Assembly: GCA_910586615.1 (NCBI GenBank) | Contig: CAJUJP010000033.1 | Coordinates: 1 to 38,254 of the forward strand | From: an uncultured Lachnospiraceae bacterium | GTDB lineage: Bacteria > Bacillota > Clostridia > Lachnospirales > Lachnospiraceae | Length of the DNA: 38,254 nucleotides | Reading direction: 5' to 3' | In this document: piece by piece, positions 7,729-15,256 of the stretch | Layout of the letters: every line of letters begins with the position of its first letter | How positions within the stretch are numbered: position 1 is the stretch's first letter | Program-made: the position numbers and the translations under genes | Notes under the pieces: generated by a model | Database searches by the model: none | Told to the model about the DNA's origin: nothing | Seen by the model: the letters and a program-made list of their open reading frames with translations, nothing else

Positions 7729-8207
7729 CTGGTTAGCTCCTCTCCGGCTGACAGATATGTCACATTTCAGCCGCATAAAAGTGATTTGTTGTTGTATCAG
7801 TATGACACGGCATCCGGAGAATAACAAGGCCGGAATGTGAAATGATGCAAAAATGATGCAAATCAATCTATGGGAAATCGTGTTCGCAGGTTTTTCATTG
7901 CGTGCCATTCGGAAGGTGCATTGAACGAAAAAACAAATATTTTAAATACTGCTTGCCAAATTTTGTGCGGGGTGTTAACATTTTATGAAAGCATATATTC
8001 TTTGATCTTAGATCAGTATAGTGATTTGCATTTACCGGGGGCGTTCCGGGCTAAGTCTCTGCCTTTGAATAGAGCCGTGAGCGTGCAGCATCATGATACA
8101 CTGATCTTCTAAATATTCTTTGTACATTTCAGAAATCTATGCTTTTATTCACAAACTATAACGGGCAGGAGGTTTCTGAGTATCTCCTGTGCACAGGAGG
8201 TAAAAAT
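7729..8207. other. Intergenic region between divergent lipoprotein and Rpn genes
   Basis: About 480 bp with no gene I can support; an 80-codon frame at 7870-8112 has no ribosome site or recognisable features. It holds short symmetrical elements: TGACA-GATA-TGTCA at 7749-7762, in the leader of the lipoprotein gene, and TGATCT-T-AGATCA at 8003-8015. It also holds the palindrome at the Rpn ribosome site. I could not settle a promoter for either gene. Confidence 0.5.
8184..8199 (+). promoter_or_regulatory. Perfect 16-bp palindrome covering the Rpn ribosome-binding site
   Basis: CTCCTGTGCACAGGAG is a perfect palindrome, and its right half forms most of the AGGAGG ribosome site (8195-8200) of the ATG at 8208. 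It could be an operator site. In RNA the arms have no loop, so pairing between two transcripts or a tight fold would be needed to hide the ribosome site. Confidence 0.5.
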
Positions 8208-9230
8208 ATGGAAAAGGATTTGAAGAAAAAGGGATATTTCTATGATCCTGAACGCTTTGCTGATTTGATTAACGGTGTGGTATGTTCGGGGAAGAACGTA
8301 TTGTCTGCATTCGGTTTAACGGATCAGGATTCGCAGACCGGATTCTATTGTTCGGAGGCAAACAGCGGAAAGAAGTATGGGGCGAAGAAGAAACAGCGGT
8401 ACAGGGATCTGGTCGGAAAAGCAGCTTTTGGGGTTAATTTTATGGTGATCGGGATTGAGAATCAGGAAGAAGTACATTATCTGATGCCTCTAAGGAGCAT
8501 GGCCTATGACACTGCAGAATATGAGAGACAGGCTGCGCTGATCAGACGCCGGGTAAAAACAGGCAGTGGCATAACTGCCGCAGAGTTTTTATCAGGTTTT
8601 ACGAAGGAAAGCAGACTGAGCCCGTGCTTTACTTTGATACTCTATTACGGGAAAGAATGGGACGGAGCCAGAGACCTGCACGGAATATTGGATTTTACGG
8701 GCATTCCACCGGAACTGCGGGACAAGGTTAACAATTACAGTATATACGTCTGCGAAGTAGGGAAATTTGAGAACACAGAGGTTTTCCAGACGGACATTAA
8801 ACAGGTATTTGACTGTGTCAGGTGTGCTGAAGATAAAGAAAAAATGTATGAGCTGATCATGAGCGATCCGGCATACCAGCAGCTGGATGAGGACACTTAT
8901 GATATCATAGCCGAATACACAAAAACAGACGAGCTTATAAATATGAAACAATACAAACAGGAAGGAGGAAAAGTCAATATGTGTAAAGCAATCGAGGAAA
9001 TGATCGAGGATGGCCGCATGGAGGGCATAAATCTGGGATTTAAGCAAGGAATAGAACAGGGAATAGAACAAGGAATAGAACGGGGAATTAAGGCGATAAT
9101 TGAGACATACATTGAATTCGGAAGTACGAAGGAGATGGCGGCGGACAGGCTGATGGCCAAATTTCATCTTGAAAGGGATGAGGTGGAAAAGTATATGAAG
9201 CAATATTGGACAGTGGAATGTGTACAATGA
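8208..9230 (+). CDS. Rpn family recombination-promoting nuclease / PD-(D/E)XK transposase-like protein
   Basis: Protein of 340 aa. The start (YFYDPERFADLINGVVCSGK) and the core (RDLVGKAAFGVNFMVIGIENQEEVHYLMPLRSMAYD) match the Rpn/PD-(D/E)XK nuclease-transposase group common in Lachnospiraceae. The IEN-Q motif near residue 85 supplies the catalytic acid position. Family members are linked to RecA-independent recombination. Near residue 285 comes the usual short Gly-rich repeat (QGIEQGIEQGIERGI), encoded by a ~12-bp near-identical DNA repeat. ATG 8208 follows AGGAGG by 7 nt. These genes occur in many copies per genome and move; nothing here shows target-site ends. Confidence 0.8.
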   Translation: MEKDLKKKGYFYDPERFADLINGVVCSGKNVLSAFGLTDQDSQTGFYCSEANSGKKYGAKKKQRYRDLVGKAAFGVNFMVIGIENQEEVHYLMPLRSMAYDTAEYERQAALIRRRVKTGSGITAAEFLSGFTKESRLSPCFTLILYYGKEWDGARDLHGILDFTGIPPELRDKVNNYSIYVCEVGKFENTEVFQTDIKQVFDCVRCAEDKEKMYELIMSDPAYQQLDEDTYDIIAEYTKTDELINMKQYKQEGGKVNMCKAIEEMIEDGRMEGINLGFKQGIEQGIEQGIERGIKAIIETYIEFGSTKEMAADRLMAKFHLERDEVEKYMKQYWTVECVQ

Positions 9231-9277
9231 CTTTCAGGCATGTATTTAAGGGGCCTGCATTTAATAAATAATAAAGC

Positions 9278-9306
9278 TTTTCAACCTGCAGTCTTTGTGT
9301 TATAAT
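9278..9306 (+). promoter_or_regulatory. Promoter of amino acid ABC importer 1
   Basis: TTTTCA (9278-9283), 17-bp spacer, TATAAT (9301-9306) with TGT just before it, making an extended -10. It lies ~130 nt before the first gene of the operon. Confidence 0.65.
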
Positions 9307-9324
9307 GCGAGTCGAGAATTGAAT

Positions 9325-9351
9325 TGTGCATATATATGCAGAATATGCACA
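9325..9351 (+). promoter_or_regulatory. Inverted repeat downstream of the importer 1 promoter
   Basis: TGTGCATAT (9325-9333) and ATATGCACA (9343-9351) form a perfect 9-bp inverted repeat. The left arm also takes part in a 14-bp palindrome, TGCATATATATGCA (9327-9340). The position just after the transcript start fits an operator for a nutrient regulator, or an RNA hairpin. Confidence 0.45.
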
Positions 9352-9432
9352 CACAGGCAATAATGAGGTTCAGGCTTCATAAAAAAGTTCAGAATACAGG
9401 AATGATTCCGGCGGACGAAAGGATGACGACAG

Positions 9433-10137
9433 ATGACAGGCATTCAGGCATGGTACACCGATATAAGCGAACTATTCTATAAATGTTTTATCAGAGAAGA
9501 CAGATATAAGCTGCTGCTTGAGGGTGTCGGCGTCACGATCAAGGTGTCGCTTCTGGCAGTGGTGGTCGGAATCCTGATCGGTATGTTGATCGCTATGTGT
9601 AATCTGTCCCAAAAGAAGCTGCCGAGAGCGATCGGCGGAATTTACACGGATGTGATACGTGGTACGCCTTCTGTGACACAGCTTATGATTATTTATTTCG
9701 TTATTTTTGCCTCGGTGCCGGTGCAGCTGGATAAATGGATCATTGCGGCGATTGCCTTCGGTGTCAATTCCGGCGCTTACGTGTCAGAGATTATCAGAGG
9801 CGGTATTCTTTCCGTGGATCACGGACAGACCGAGGCAGGAAGGTCATTGGGACTGAACGCTTTTCAGACGATGACGAGGATCGTGATTCCACAGGCTGTG
9901 AAAAATATCTTTCCGGCTTTATGTAATGAGTTCATTGTGCTGATCAAGGAGACGGCTATTGTCGGTTACGTTGGCCTGATGGATATCCAGAAGGCGGGTG
10001 ATTTTATCAAGAGTGCCACATATGAGGCATTTATGCCGCTGGTGGGAACTGCCGTGATCTATTATGTACTGATCAAGATCCTGACGCTGTCTCTCAGACA
10101 GGTCGAGAAGCGGCTCAGAAGATCTGATGCCAGATAG
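9433..10137 (+). CDS. Polar amino acid ABC transporter, permease
   Basis: Inner-membrane permease of 234 aa, of the HisM/GlnP type that works as a dimer. It has about five transmembrane segments (first near 35-58) and the EAA loop GQTEAGRSLGLNAFQTMTRIVIPQAVKNIFPA near residues 134-165, which docks on the ATPase. The VIRGTP motif near 76-81 is typical. GAAAGGA lies ~10 nt before the ATG. It is the first gene of a permease-ATPase-binding protein operon. The substrate is probably a polar amino acid; which one cannot be told. Confidence 0.93.
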   Translation: MTGIQAWYTDISELFYKCFIREDRYKLLLEGVGVTIKVSLLAVVVGILIGMLIAMCNLSQKKLPRAIGGIYTDVIRGTPSVTQLMIIYFVIFASVPVQLDKWIIAAIAFGVNSGAYVSEIIRGGILSVDHGQTEAGRSLGLNAFQTMTRIVIPQAVKNIFPALCNEFIVLIKETAIVGYVGLMDIQKAGDFIKSATYEAFMPLVGTAVIYYVLIKILTLSLRQVEKRLRRSDAR

Positions 10138-10169
10138 ACGGCTGTAACAACAGGAGAGGAGAAGATCCG

Positions 10170-10892
10170 ATGATCAAAGTGAAGAACTTACATAAAAAAT
10201 TCGGTGACCTTACGGTTTTGGACGGGATCGATGAACATATTGCACCGGGCGAGGTCGTTGTTGTGATCGGGCCTTCCGGTTCCGGTAAAAGTACCTTTTT
10301 AAGATGCCTTAATTTGTTAGAGACAGCTACCGACGGCGAGATTTATGTAGATGATCAGCAGATCAATGCACCGAAGGTGAATGTGAATGAAGTGAGACAG
10401 AAGATGGGAATGGTATTCCAGCAGTTTAACCTTTTTCCGCATCTGACGATCATGGATAACATTACATTGGCGCCGGTACTTCTTAAGAAAATGACGAAGC
10501 CGGAGGCAGTGAAAAGAGGACAGGAACTTCTGGAACGGGTCAATCTTGCTGAAAAGGCATCCGCATATCCGGCACAGCTTTCCGGAGGGCAGAAACAGCG
10601 TGTGGCTATTGCACGGGCACTGGCCATGAATCCGGAGATTATGCTTTTTGATGAGCCTACTTCTGCGCTGGATCCGGAGATGGTTGGCGAGGTTCTGGAT
10701 GTTATGAAGGATCTTGCAAAATCCGGTATGACGATGGTGATTGTTACTCATGAGATGGGATTTGCCAGAGAAGTGGCATCGAGAGTGCTTTTTATCGATC
10801 AGGGAAAAGTGATGGAGAGCGGCACACCGGAGGAAGTGTTTAACCGGCCGAAGAATGAAAGAACGAAACTGTTCCTGAGTAAAGTTCTGTAG
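10170..10892 (+). CDS. Polar amino acid ABC transporter, ATP-binding protein
   Basis: ATPase of 240 aa, the normal length for GlnQ/HisP-type subunits. Walker A is GPSGSGKST (about 34-42), the Q-loop is VFQQFNLFPH, the signature is LSGGQKQRVAIARAL, Walker B is IMLFDEPTSALDPE, and the H-loop is VTHEMGFA. It follows the permease by 32 nt with a ribosome site (AGGAGAGGAG). It powers the permease at 9433. Confidence 0.95.
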   Translation: MIKVKNLHKKFGDLTVLDGIDEHIAPGEVVVVIGPSGSGKSTFLRCLNLLETATDGEIYVDDQQINAPKVNVNEVRQKMGMVFQQFNLFPHLTIMDNITLAPVLLKKMTKPEAVKRGQELLERVNLAEKASAYPAQLSGGQKQRVAIARALAMNPEIMLFDEPTSALDPEMVGEVLDVMKDLAKSGMTMVIVTHEMGFAREVASRVLFIDQGKVMESGTPEEVFNRPKNERTKLFLSKVL

Positions 10893-11012
10893 CGGATGGG
10901 GCGGCAGAAGCATTGTGTGTGATATGCTGCATGAATTCATAAATTGCGGGACAAATGAAGACGGTATCAAACTGCCTTTATGTTGTGTTGTTTGATGGCA
11001 GAGCAGAAAAGG

Positions 11013-11031
11013 CGGCTTTAGATATAAGCCG
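11013..11031 (+). other. Hairpin between importer 1 ATPase and binding-protein genes
   Basis: CGGCTT (11013-11018) and AAGCCG (11026-11031) form a 6-bp stem in the 210-nt gap before the lipoprotein gene. There is no T run, so it is not a convincing terminator. It may stabilise or process the mRNA to raise binding-protein output. Confidence 0.35.
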
Positions 11032-11102
11032 TTGTCTTGAAAACATGTAAGAAGACGGATAACGGCGGATACACAATTTATCTATTTTAGGAGGAGATTA
11101 TT

Positions 11103-11993
11103 ATGAAAAAAGTGACAAAGACAGCAGCGCTAATACTGGCTATGGCTATGACCGTGTCTGCACTTACAGCATGTGGAGAATCCAGTGCCACAACAGGTGC
11201 GGCAGACACAGAGACAGCCGATGATGGGGCGGGCACAACGGATGCAGCAGTTTCTGATGAGGCAGCTGATGATGCAGCAGATGCCGGCAGCACAGCAGTT
11301 ACCAGAACAGAAGGTGTTATAACTTTCGGTACGAATGCAGAATTCCCGCCTTTTGAATTTGTGGCAGGAACAGGTGTGATTGATCAGTATGACGGTATTG
11401 ATATGGCCATCGCAAAACAGATCGCAGAAGAGAACGGTATGACGGCTGCAGTTGAAAACATGGAGTTTGACTCTTTGATTGTGGCATTACAGAACGGTCA
11501 GATTGATGCGGTAATCGCGGGCATGACAGTGACAGAGGAGAGACTGGAAGCCGTTGATTTCTCCACACCTTACTATACTGCAACGCAGGTTATGATCGTG
11601 AGAGAAGACTCCGATATCGCGGCAGCAGCCGATATAGCGGACAAGAAAATCTGTGTTGTACAGGGCTATACCGGTGAAGTGTGTGTAAAGGATATGGGTT
11701 ATCCTTACGAGGCATTTAAGAAGGGCACAGAGGCGGTTATGGAACTTGCAAACGGCAGGTGTGATGTAGTCGTGATTGACTCCGCGACGGCTCAGAAATA
11801 TGTAGGCGATAACGCGGGTCTTAAGATCGTGGAGGACTCTGCGGCTTTTGAGTCCGAAGAATATGCGATCGCTGTTCAGAAAGGTAATACAGCCCTTCTT
11901 GATATGATCAATAAGGCAATTGATGCAAAACTGGCTGACGGCACAATCTCTGAACTTGGTGTGAAGTACACGGAAGAGGCAGCAGCAGAATAA
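11103..11993 (+). CDS. Amino acid ABC transporter substrate-binding lipoprotein (conventional order)
   Basis: Lipoprotein of 296 aa. The signal peptide ends at LTAC (Cys24), followed by an Ala/Asp/Thr-rich tether to about residue 68. The type II binding fold then runs in normal order. The first lobe is about 71-165 (ITFGTNAEFPPFEF, YDGIDMAIAKQIA, AVIAGMTVTEERLEAVDFSTPYY); Arg148 is the usual ligand-carboxylate Arg. The second lobe and return run about 180-290 (KKICVVQGYTGE, CDVVVIDSATA, EEYAIAVQKGN, LADGTISELGVKY). AGGAGG precedes the ATG. It serves the permease and ATPase upstream and is the internal reference for the rearranged protein at 24348. Confidence 0.93.
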   Translation: MKKVTKTAALILAMAMTVSALTACGESSATTGAADTETADDGAGTTDAAVSDEAADDAADAGSTAVTRTEGVITFGTNAEFPPFEFVAGTGVIDQYDGIDMAIAKQIAEENGMTAAVENMEFDSLIVALQNGQIDAVIAGMTVTEERLEAVDFSTPYYTATQVMIVREDSDIAAAADIADKKICVVQGYTGEVCVKDMGYPYEAFKKGTEAVMELANGRCDVVVIDSATAQKYVGDNAGLKIVEDSAAFESEEYAIAVQKGNTALLDMINKAIDAKLADGTISELGVKYTEEAAAE

Positions 11994-12009
11994 ATTTTTC
12001 ACACACAAA

Positions 12010-12047
12010 GGGAGACTACAGCCTGAGCGCGTAGTCTCCCATTTTTT
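12010..12047 (+). terminator. Terminator of amino acid ABC operon 1
   Basis: GGGAGACTAC (12010-12019), 11-nt loop, GTAGTCTCCC (12031-12040), then ATTTTTT. A 10-bp perfect stem with a T run. Confidence 0.92.
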
Positions 12048-12105
12048 GGTATAGGAAATTGTTCCGGATTTACGAGGCTGCGAAGCAGATCTCGCAAAGT
12101 TATTT

Positions 12106-12130
12106 GCGAAGCAAATTACTTTTGCTTCGC
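12106..12130 (-). repeat. Inverted repeat at the 3' end of the zinc-ribbon gene
   Basis: GCGAAGCAAA (12106-12115), 5-nt loop TTACT, TTTGCTTCGC (12121-12130), a perfect 10-bp stem. The minus-strand stop codon (12116-12118) is in the loop. There is no T run after the stem on the minus strand, so termination is doubtful. Further GCGAAGC and CTGCGAAGCAG elements follow at 12077-12106, and the word GCGAAGC recurs in the repeat region upstream of apt. Confidence 0.6.
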
Positions 12131-12394
12131 TTTCCACCGTGCCAGCGTCGGGAAATATTGCATCAATGCCGCTTTTGCTTCTTCCAGGTTTTTGCAGCGT
12201 CCGCCTTCTACTTCAAAGGGAGCGCAGAAATCAACCATCTGCTCCAATGTGCAGTCCTGTGCGAAAGCGCCGTCCTTATAGCAGTAGCAGCAGTACATAT
12301 CGTTTTTGCTCCCGTCCTGTTCGGTTCCGTATTGATTTTCCTGCATCGGCATGCCGCAGCTCTGGCATATTTTCATTTCTGTTTTTGTTTCCAT
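12116..12394 (-). CDS. Small zinc-ribbon domain protein
   Basis: Protein of 92 aa. The N-terminus has a four-cysteine zinc ribbon: CQSCG at 10-14 and YCCYCYKDGAF at 34-44, with the Cys pair probably 35 and 38. The remainder (LEQMVDFCAPFE, then LEEAKAALMQYFPTLARWK) is helical and matches the small 'putative zinc ribbon' family of Firmicutes, of unknown function. AGGAGG lies 8 nt before the ATG. It is monocistronic, and its stop codon falls in the loop of an inverted repeat. A DNA- or protein-binding role is possible, but nothing here shows it. Confidence 0.82.
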   Translation of the reverse strand: METKTEMKICQSCGMPMQENQYGTEQDGSKNDMYCCYCYKDGAFAQDCTLEQMVDFCAPFEVEGGRCKNLEEAKAALMQYFPTLARWKAKQK

Positions 12395-12610
12395 TGTGTA
12401 ATCCTCCTGTGAATTTTGTACAAATGATCGGCAACAGTGAGACCAAAGGCTTAACTGTTACGGTTACGGGATTACTTTATCATATATAACCTGACATAAG
12501 CGTGTCATGTTTTGTGTGAAAATTTTATTTAGATTTTCTTTGCTTCTGTTTTATGGAATTTCCAAGTTTTGTTTCCGACTCCCGGGTTCCGCGCTCAGCG
12601 TATCAGATAC

Positions 12611-12639
12611 TTGACAGGAGAAGAAAAAGACATTATAAT
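12611..12639 (+). promoter_or_regulatory. Consensus sigma-A promoter of the tetR gene
   Basis: Exact TTGACA (12611-12616), 17-bp spacer, exact TATAAT (12634-12639). Such a perfect promoter normally needs repression. Confidence 0.9.
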
Positions 12640-12651
12640 GAACAATGTTCA
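12639..12651 (+). promoter_or_regulatory. Candidate TetR autoregulatory operator
   Basis: TGAAC-AAT-GTTCA overlaps the last base of the -10 and covers the transcript start. TetR-family regulators usually bind such palindromes in their own promoters, so self-repression is likely (inference). Confidence 0.65.
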
Positions 12652-12673
12652 CTTTGGAGGGAGGTGCATTTAT

Positions 12674-13240
12674 ATGAATACTGTTGTGACATCCAGGGAG
12701 GCCATTCTGGATGTGAGCCGGGAACTGGTCAAAAGACAGGGGCAGGAGGCGGTCAGCATCAGGACAGTGGCTGCTGCCTGCGGGGTTTCCGTGGGTTCGA
12801 TCTATAATTATTTTGAATCAAAGGCAGATCTTGTGGCGGCGACGGTGGAGAGCGTATGGTGTGATATCTTTCATTTTCCGGAGGACAAAAGCATCTTTGA
12901 AAGCTTTATCGGGTGCGCTGAATGGATCTTTGACAGCATGAGGTCAGGCAGTGAAAAATATCCCGGTTTTTTTGCATCCCATTCCATGGGTTTTTCAGGG
13001 GATGAGAAAGCGGACGGGACGCAGCTTATGAGCAGATCCTGGGAGCATATCCGAAGCAGGCTTTCCATGGTTCTGATGCACGATAAAAATGTTCGTCCGG
13101 GGGCATTTGACGATGTGTTTACGCAGGAAAAATTTGTGGAGATCATATTTTGGCTGGTTATTGCCGCTCTGCTGCAGCAGAATTATGATTTTGCTGGAAT
13201 ACGGGAAATGATCTGCAGACTGATTTATACCTGTGAGTAA
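12674..13240 (+). CDS. TetR/AcrR family transcriptional regulator
   Basis: Protein of 188 aa, the usual TetR length. The N-terminal helix-turn-helix spans about residues 8-55: REAILDVSRELVKRQGQEAVSIRTVAAACGVSVGSIYNYFESKADLV, with the SIYNYF recognition helix end typical of the family. The C-terminal ligand/dimer domain is not specific. ATG 12674 is preferred over upstream codons because GGAGGGAGG stands ~10 nt before it and the promoter start point lies just upstream. It is probably co-transcribed with the membrane protein gene 61 nt downstream and autorepressed at the operator at 12639. Confidence 0.93.
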   Translation: MNTVVTSREAILDVSRELVKRQGQEAVSIRTVAAACGVSVGSIYNYFESKADLVAATVESVWCDIFHFPEDKSIFESFIGCAEWIFDSMRSGSEKYPGFFASHSMGFSGDEKADGTQLMSRSWEHIRSRLSMVLMHDKNVRPGAFDDVFTQEKFVEIIFWLVIAALLQQNYDFAGIREMICRLIYTCE

Positions 13241-13301
13241 CATTCGGACAGGGGGAAAAATGGCGGATGACGCTGAACAATGAGAAAGAGAGGAACAATT
13301 T

Positions 13302-13982
13302 ATGCAGGCTGTTATGGAAACGTTATTTGACATTGTATATCTGGTATCCGTGATCACCATCGGAATCATGATGATCAAAAAAAGCGGAGAGAACAAACAG
13401 TACCGTCTGTTTGGCATTATGGCGGTGGTACTTGGCGCAGGAGATTCCTTTCATCTGGTTCCCCGGGTGCTGGCGCTGTGCACCACCGGACTGGAAAATT
13501 ATACCAGTGCGCTGGGAGCGGGGAAATTCATTACTTCTATAACGATGACGGTTTTTTATGTGATTTTGTATTATGTGTGGCGGATACGGTATGATATTGA
13601 AGGACAGAAAATCAAAACGGTTATGGTATATCTGCTGTCGGCATTGCGGATTGTCTTGTGTCTTTTCCCGCAAAATGAATGGCTCAGCGCAGAGGCGCCG
13701 CTTTCCTGGGGAATTTACCGCAATATTCCGTTTGCGCTGCTGGGTGCATTCATTATCATATTATTTTTTAAAAGCGCCAGAGAGCAGGAAGACCATGGGT
13801 TTAAATATATGTGGCTGACCATCGTGCTCAGCTTTGGTTTCTATATTCCGGTAGTGCTTTTTGCCGATGCGGTTCCCGTGATCGGGATGCTTATGATCCC
13901 CAAGACCTGTGCCTATGTGTGGACGGTTCTGATCGGTTATTTTGCAATGATCCGCGAGGGAAGTCCGGCTGAAAAGCACTGA
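13302..13982 (+). CDS. Uncharacterised seven-helix membrane protein in tetR operon
   Basis: Protein of 226 aa with about seven hydrophobic segments (near 8-24, 38-56, 68-92, 104-122, 136-154, 166-186, 192-215) and short polar loops. The pattern suggests N-out/C-in topology. There is no transporter signature, ATPase motif or catalytic pattern that I recognise. A ribosome site (GAAAGAGAGGA) precedes the ATG. It lies 61 nt after tetR on the same strand and ends 19 nt before the convergent WYL regulator gene. The pairing suggests that the TetR protein controls it, perhaps in response to a membrane-active or lipophilic compound (inference). Confidence 0.7.
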   Translation: MQAVMETLFDIVYLVSVITIGIMMIKKSGENKQYRLFGIMAVVLGAGDSFHLVPRVLALCTTGLENYTSALGAGKFITSITMTVFYVILYYVWRIRYDIEGQKIKTVMVYLLSALRIVLCLFPQNEWLSAEAPLSWGIYRNIPFALLGAFIIILFFKSAREQEDHGFKYMWLTIVLSFGFYIPVVLFADAVPVIGMLMIPKTCAYVWTVLIGYFAMIREGSPAEKH

Positions 13983-14001
13983 GATACCGGGTCTCCACTT
14001 T

Positions 14002-14958
14002 TCATGAAATGCTTTCGTACAGCCGTTTCATTTCCGTGATGCGGCGGTGCAGTTCCTGTCTTACCGGTTCCGGTGCAAGCACTTTGGCAGCGGGACCGAA
14101 GGACAGGATCATGCCGTAGACCCAGTCGTCCATGGGGCATCGGTAGTGAATCTCAAAATGGCCGTCGGACAGCACAGTGATCTCATCTTCCTCAAAACGG
14201 TCATAGATGCGGTAGGCTTCTTTTTTGTGGATCCACAGGATGACCTCCGGCTGACAATCAGTAGAACTGCCGCCCATGGAACAATCCGTGGCCGCGGGTT
14301 CTCCGCTTTCCGAAAAAGAACCTGCCGCCGGATCTTCGGTTTCAATAGAATGCCGGGGCACAAAAGCCTCACCTGTTATCTCCACTCTTTTCATGCGCAG
14401 TACCTTGAACAGACGCATAGCCTGTTTTGTACGGCAGAAAGCGCGCACATACCATGTATATTCTTTAAAAAGAAGCTGTACGGGTTCTACACACCGGTGA
14501 TTCATTTCGCCGTCTTGTCCGTAATAGTCAAATTCTATGACCAGATGGTTTAAAACAGCTTTTCGGATCTGATGAAAAAGATCCTTGCGGCATCCGCTCC
14601 AATCGGAGAAATCTATGGATACCCAGTTTTCTGATTTGTCCATGAAAAAATCACCCAGCTTAATCAAAATGGCATCATCTTCCTGAGCGCCTGTTTCCCT
14701 GAGGCTTGCCAGGGCGGAAAGGATCTGCTGCTGCTCTTCTTTGGAAACCAGCATTTTATTGAGGACAAACTGCTCTGTGAGGCTGATGCCGCCGTTTCTG
14801 CCTCTGGCGGCATAAACCGGAATGCCTGCCATGCTGAGGGCTTCGATATCCCGATAAATGGTCCGCACGGATACCTCGAAACGTTCCGCCAGTTCTCCGG
14901 CGGTCACAGTCCCCTTATTCATTAAGATGTAAACGATGCTGAGCAGCCGGTTGATCAT
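14002..14958 (-). CDS. HTH/WYL domain transcriptional regulator (YafY type)
   Basis: Protein of 318 aa. The N-terminal winged helix (about 1-58) includes RLLSIVYILMNKGTVTAGELAERFEVSVRTIYRDIEALS. The WYL domain follows from about 135 (LVIEFDYYGQDGEMNHRCVEPVQLLFKEYTWYVRAFC, then RLFKVLRMKRVEI), and a C-terminal extension follows that. WYL domains sense small or nucleic acid ligands. Start 14958 is chosen because AAGGAGA lies just upstream. It is divergent from the ABC-2 exporter genes and is a candidate regulator of them. Confidence 0.92.
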   Translation of the reverse strand: MINRLLSIVYILMNKGTVTAGELAERFEVSVRTIYRDIEALSMAGIPVYAARGRNGGISLTEQFVLNKMLVSKEEQQQILSALASLRETGAQEDDAILIKLGDFFMDKSENWVSIDFSDWSGCRKDLFHQIRKAVLNHLVIEFDYYGQDGEMNHRCVEPVQLLFKEYTWYVRAFCRTKQAMRLFKVLRMKRVEITGEAFVPRHSIETEDPAAGSFSESGEPAATDCSMGGSSTDCQPEVILWIHKKEAYRIYDRFEEDEITVLSDGHFEIHYRCPMDDWVYGMILSFGPAAKVLAPEPVRQELHRRITEMKRLYESIS

Positions 14959-14995
14959 AGGGTTCTCCTTCGTTCTCCTGTCTTTTGTACGTATT

Positions 14996-15024
14996 ATTAT
15001 GCCACGACAGGCAGAAAAAGACAA
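14996..15024 (-). promoter_or_regulatory. Promoter of the WYL regulator gene
   Basis: On the minus strand, TTGTCT (15024-15019), a 17-bp spacer ending in TGG, then CATAAT (15001-14996), which is an extended -10. Confidence 0.6.
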
Positions 15025-15102
15025 TGCGGATGATATGACACACATTTTCGAAATTATACTCTGGATTTTCGTATATGATCTGTAAACTTAAAAAAGATTT
15101 TC

Positions 15103-15140
15103 TTGACAAAATAAATCAATATGATATCATAATGATATCA
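15103..15140 (+). promoter_or_regulatory. Promoter-operator of the ABC-2 exporter (paired TGATATCA boxes)
   Basis: TTGACA (15103-15108), 16-bp spacer, TATCAT (15125-15130) set inside TGATATCATAATGATATCA (15122-15140). The boxes, their 11-bp period, the -35 and the spacing equal those upstream of the SPFH gene (4829-4866, minus strand). The flanking spacer bases also match in part. Confidence 0.75.
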
Positions 15141-15180
15141 ACAAGAAAAATAAAATTTCTGATTGCGTGATTTGTGTCTG

Positions 15181-15242
15181 TGCGCTGCCTATTACAAATC
15201 CGTCCACGCATATTCTTAATAAGATTAAGACAAAGCAGCGCA
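15181..15242 (+). promoter_or_regulatory. Structured leader of the ABC-2 exporter
   Basis: TGCGCTGC (15181-15188) can pair with GCAGCGCA (15235-15242). Inside the loop, TCTTAAT/ATTAAGA (15214-15230) forms a second perfect 7-bp hairpin. The closing stem ends about 5 nt before the GAGG ribosome site of the ATG at 15257. It may affect translation. Confidence 0.45.
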
Positions 15243-15256
15243 GAAATGAGGTAAAA

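Noticed and set aside
7870..8112. 80-codon plus-strand frame before the Rpn gene
   Set aside because: There is no ribosome site, signal or family resemblance, and it lies in an A/T-variable intergenic region.
9040..9095. Short tandem DNA repeat in the Rpn gene as a CRISPR-like array
   Set aside because: It encodes the usual QGIEQGIEQGIERGI region of this family; there are no spacers.
12492..12507. TGACA-N6-TGTCA symmetry between the zinc-ribbon and tetR genes
   Set aside because: The arms are only 5 bp and not placed clearly with respect to a promoter, so chance is a sufficient explanation.
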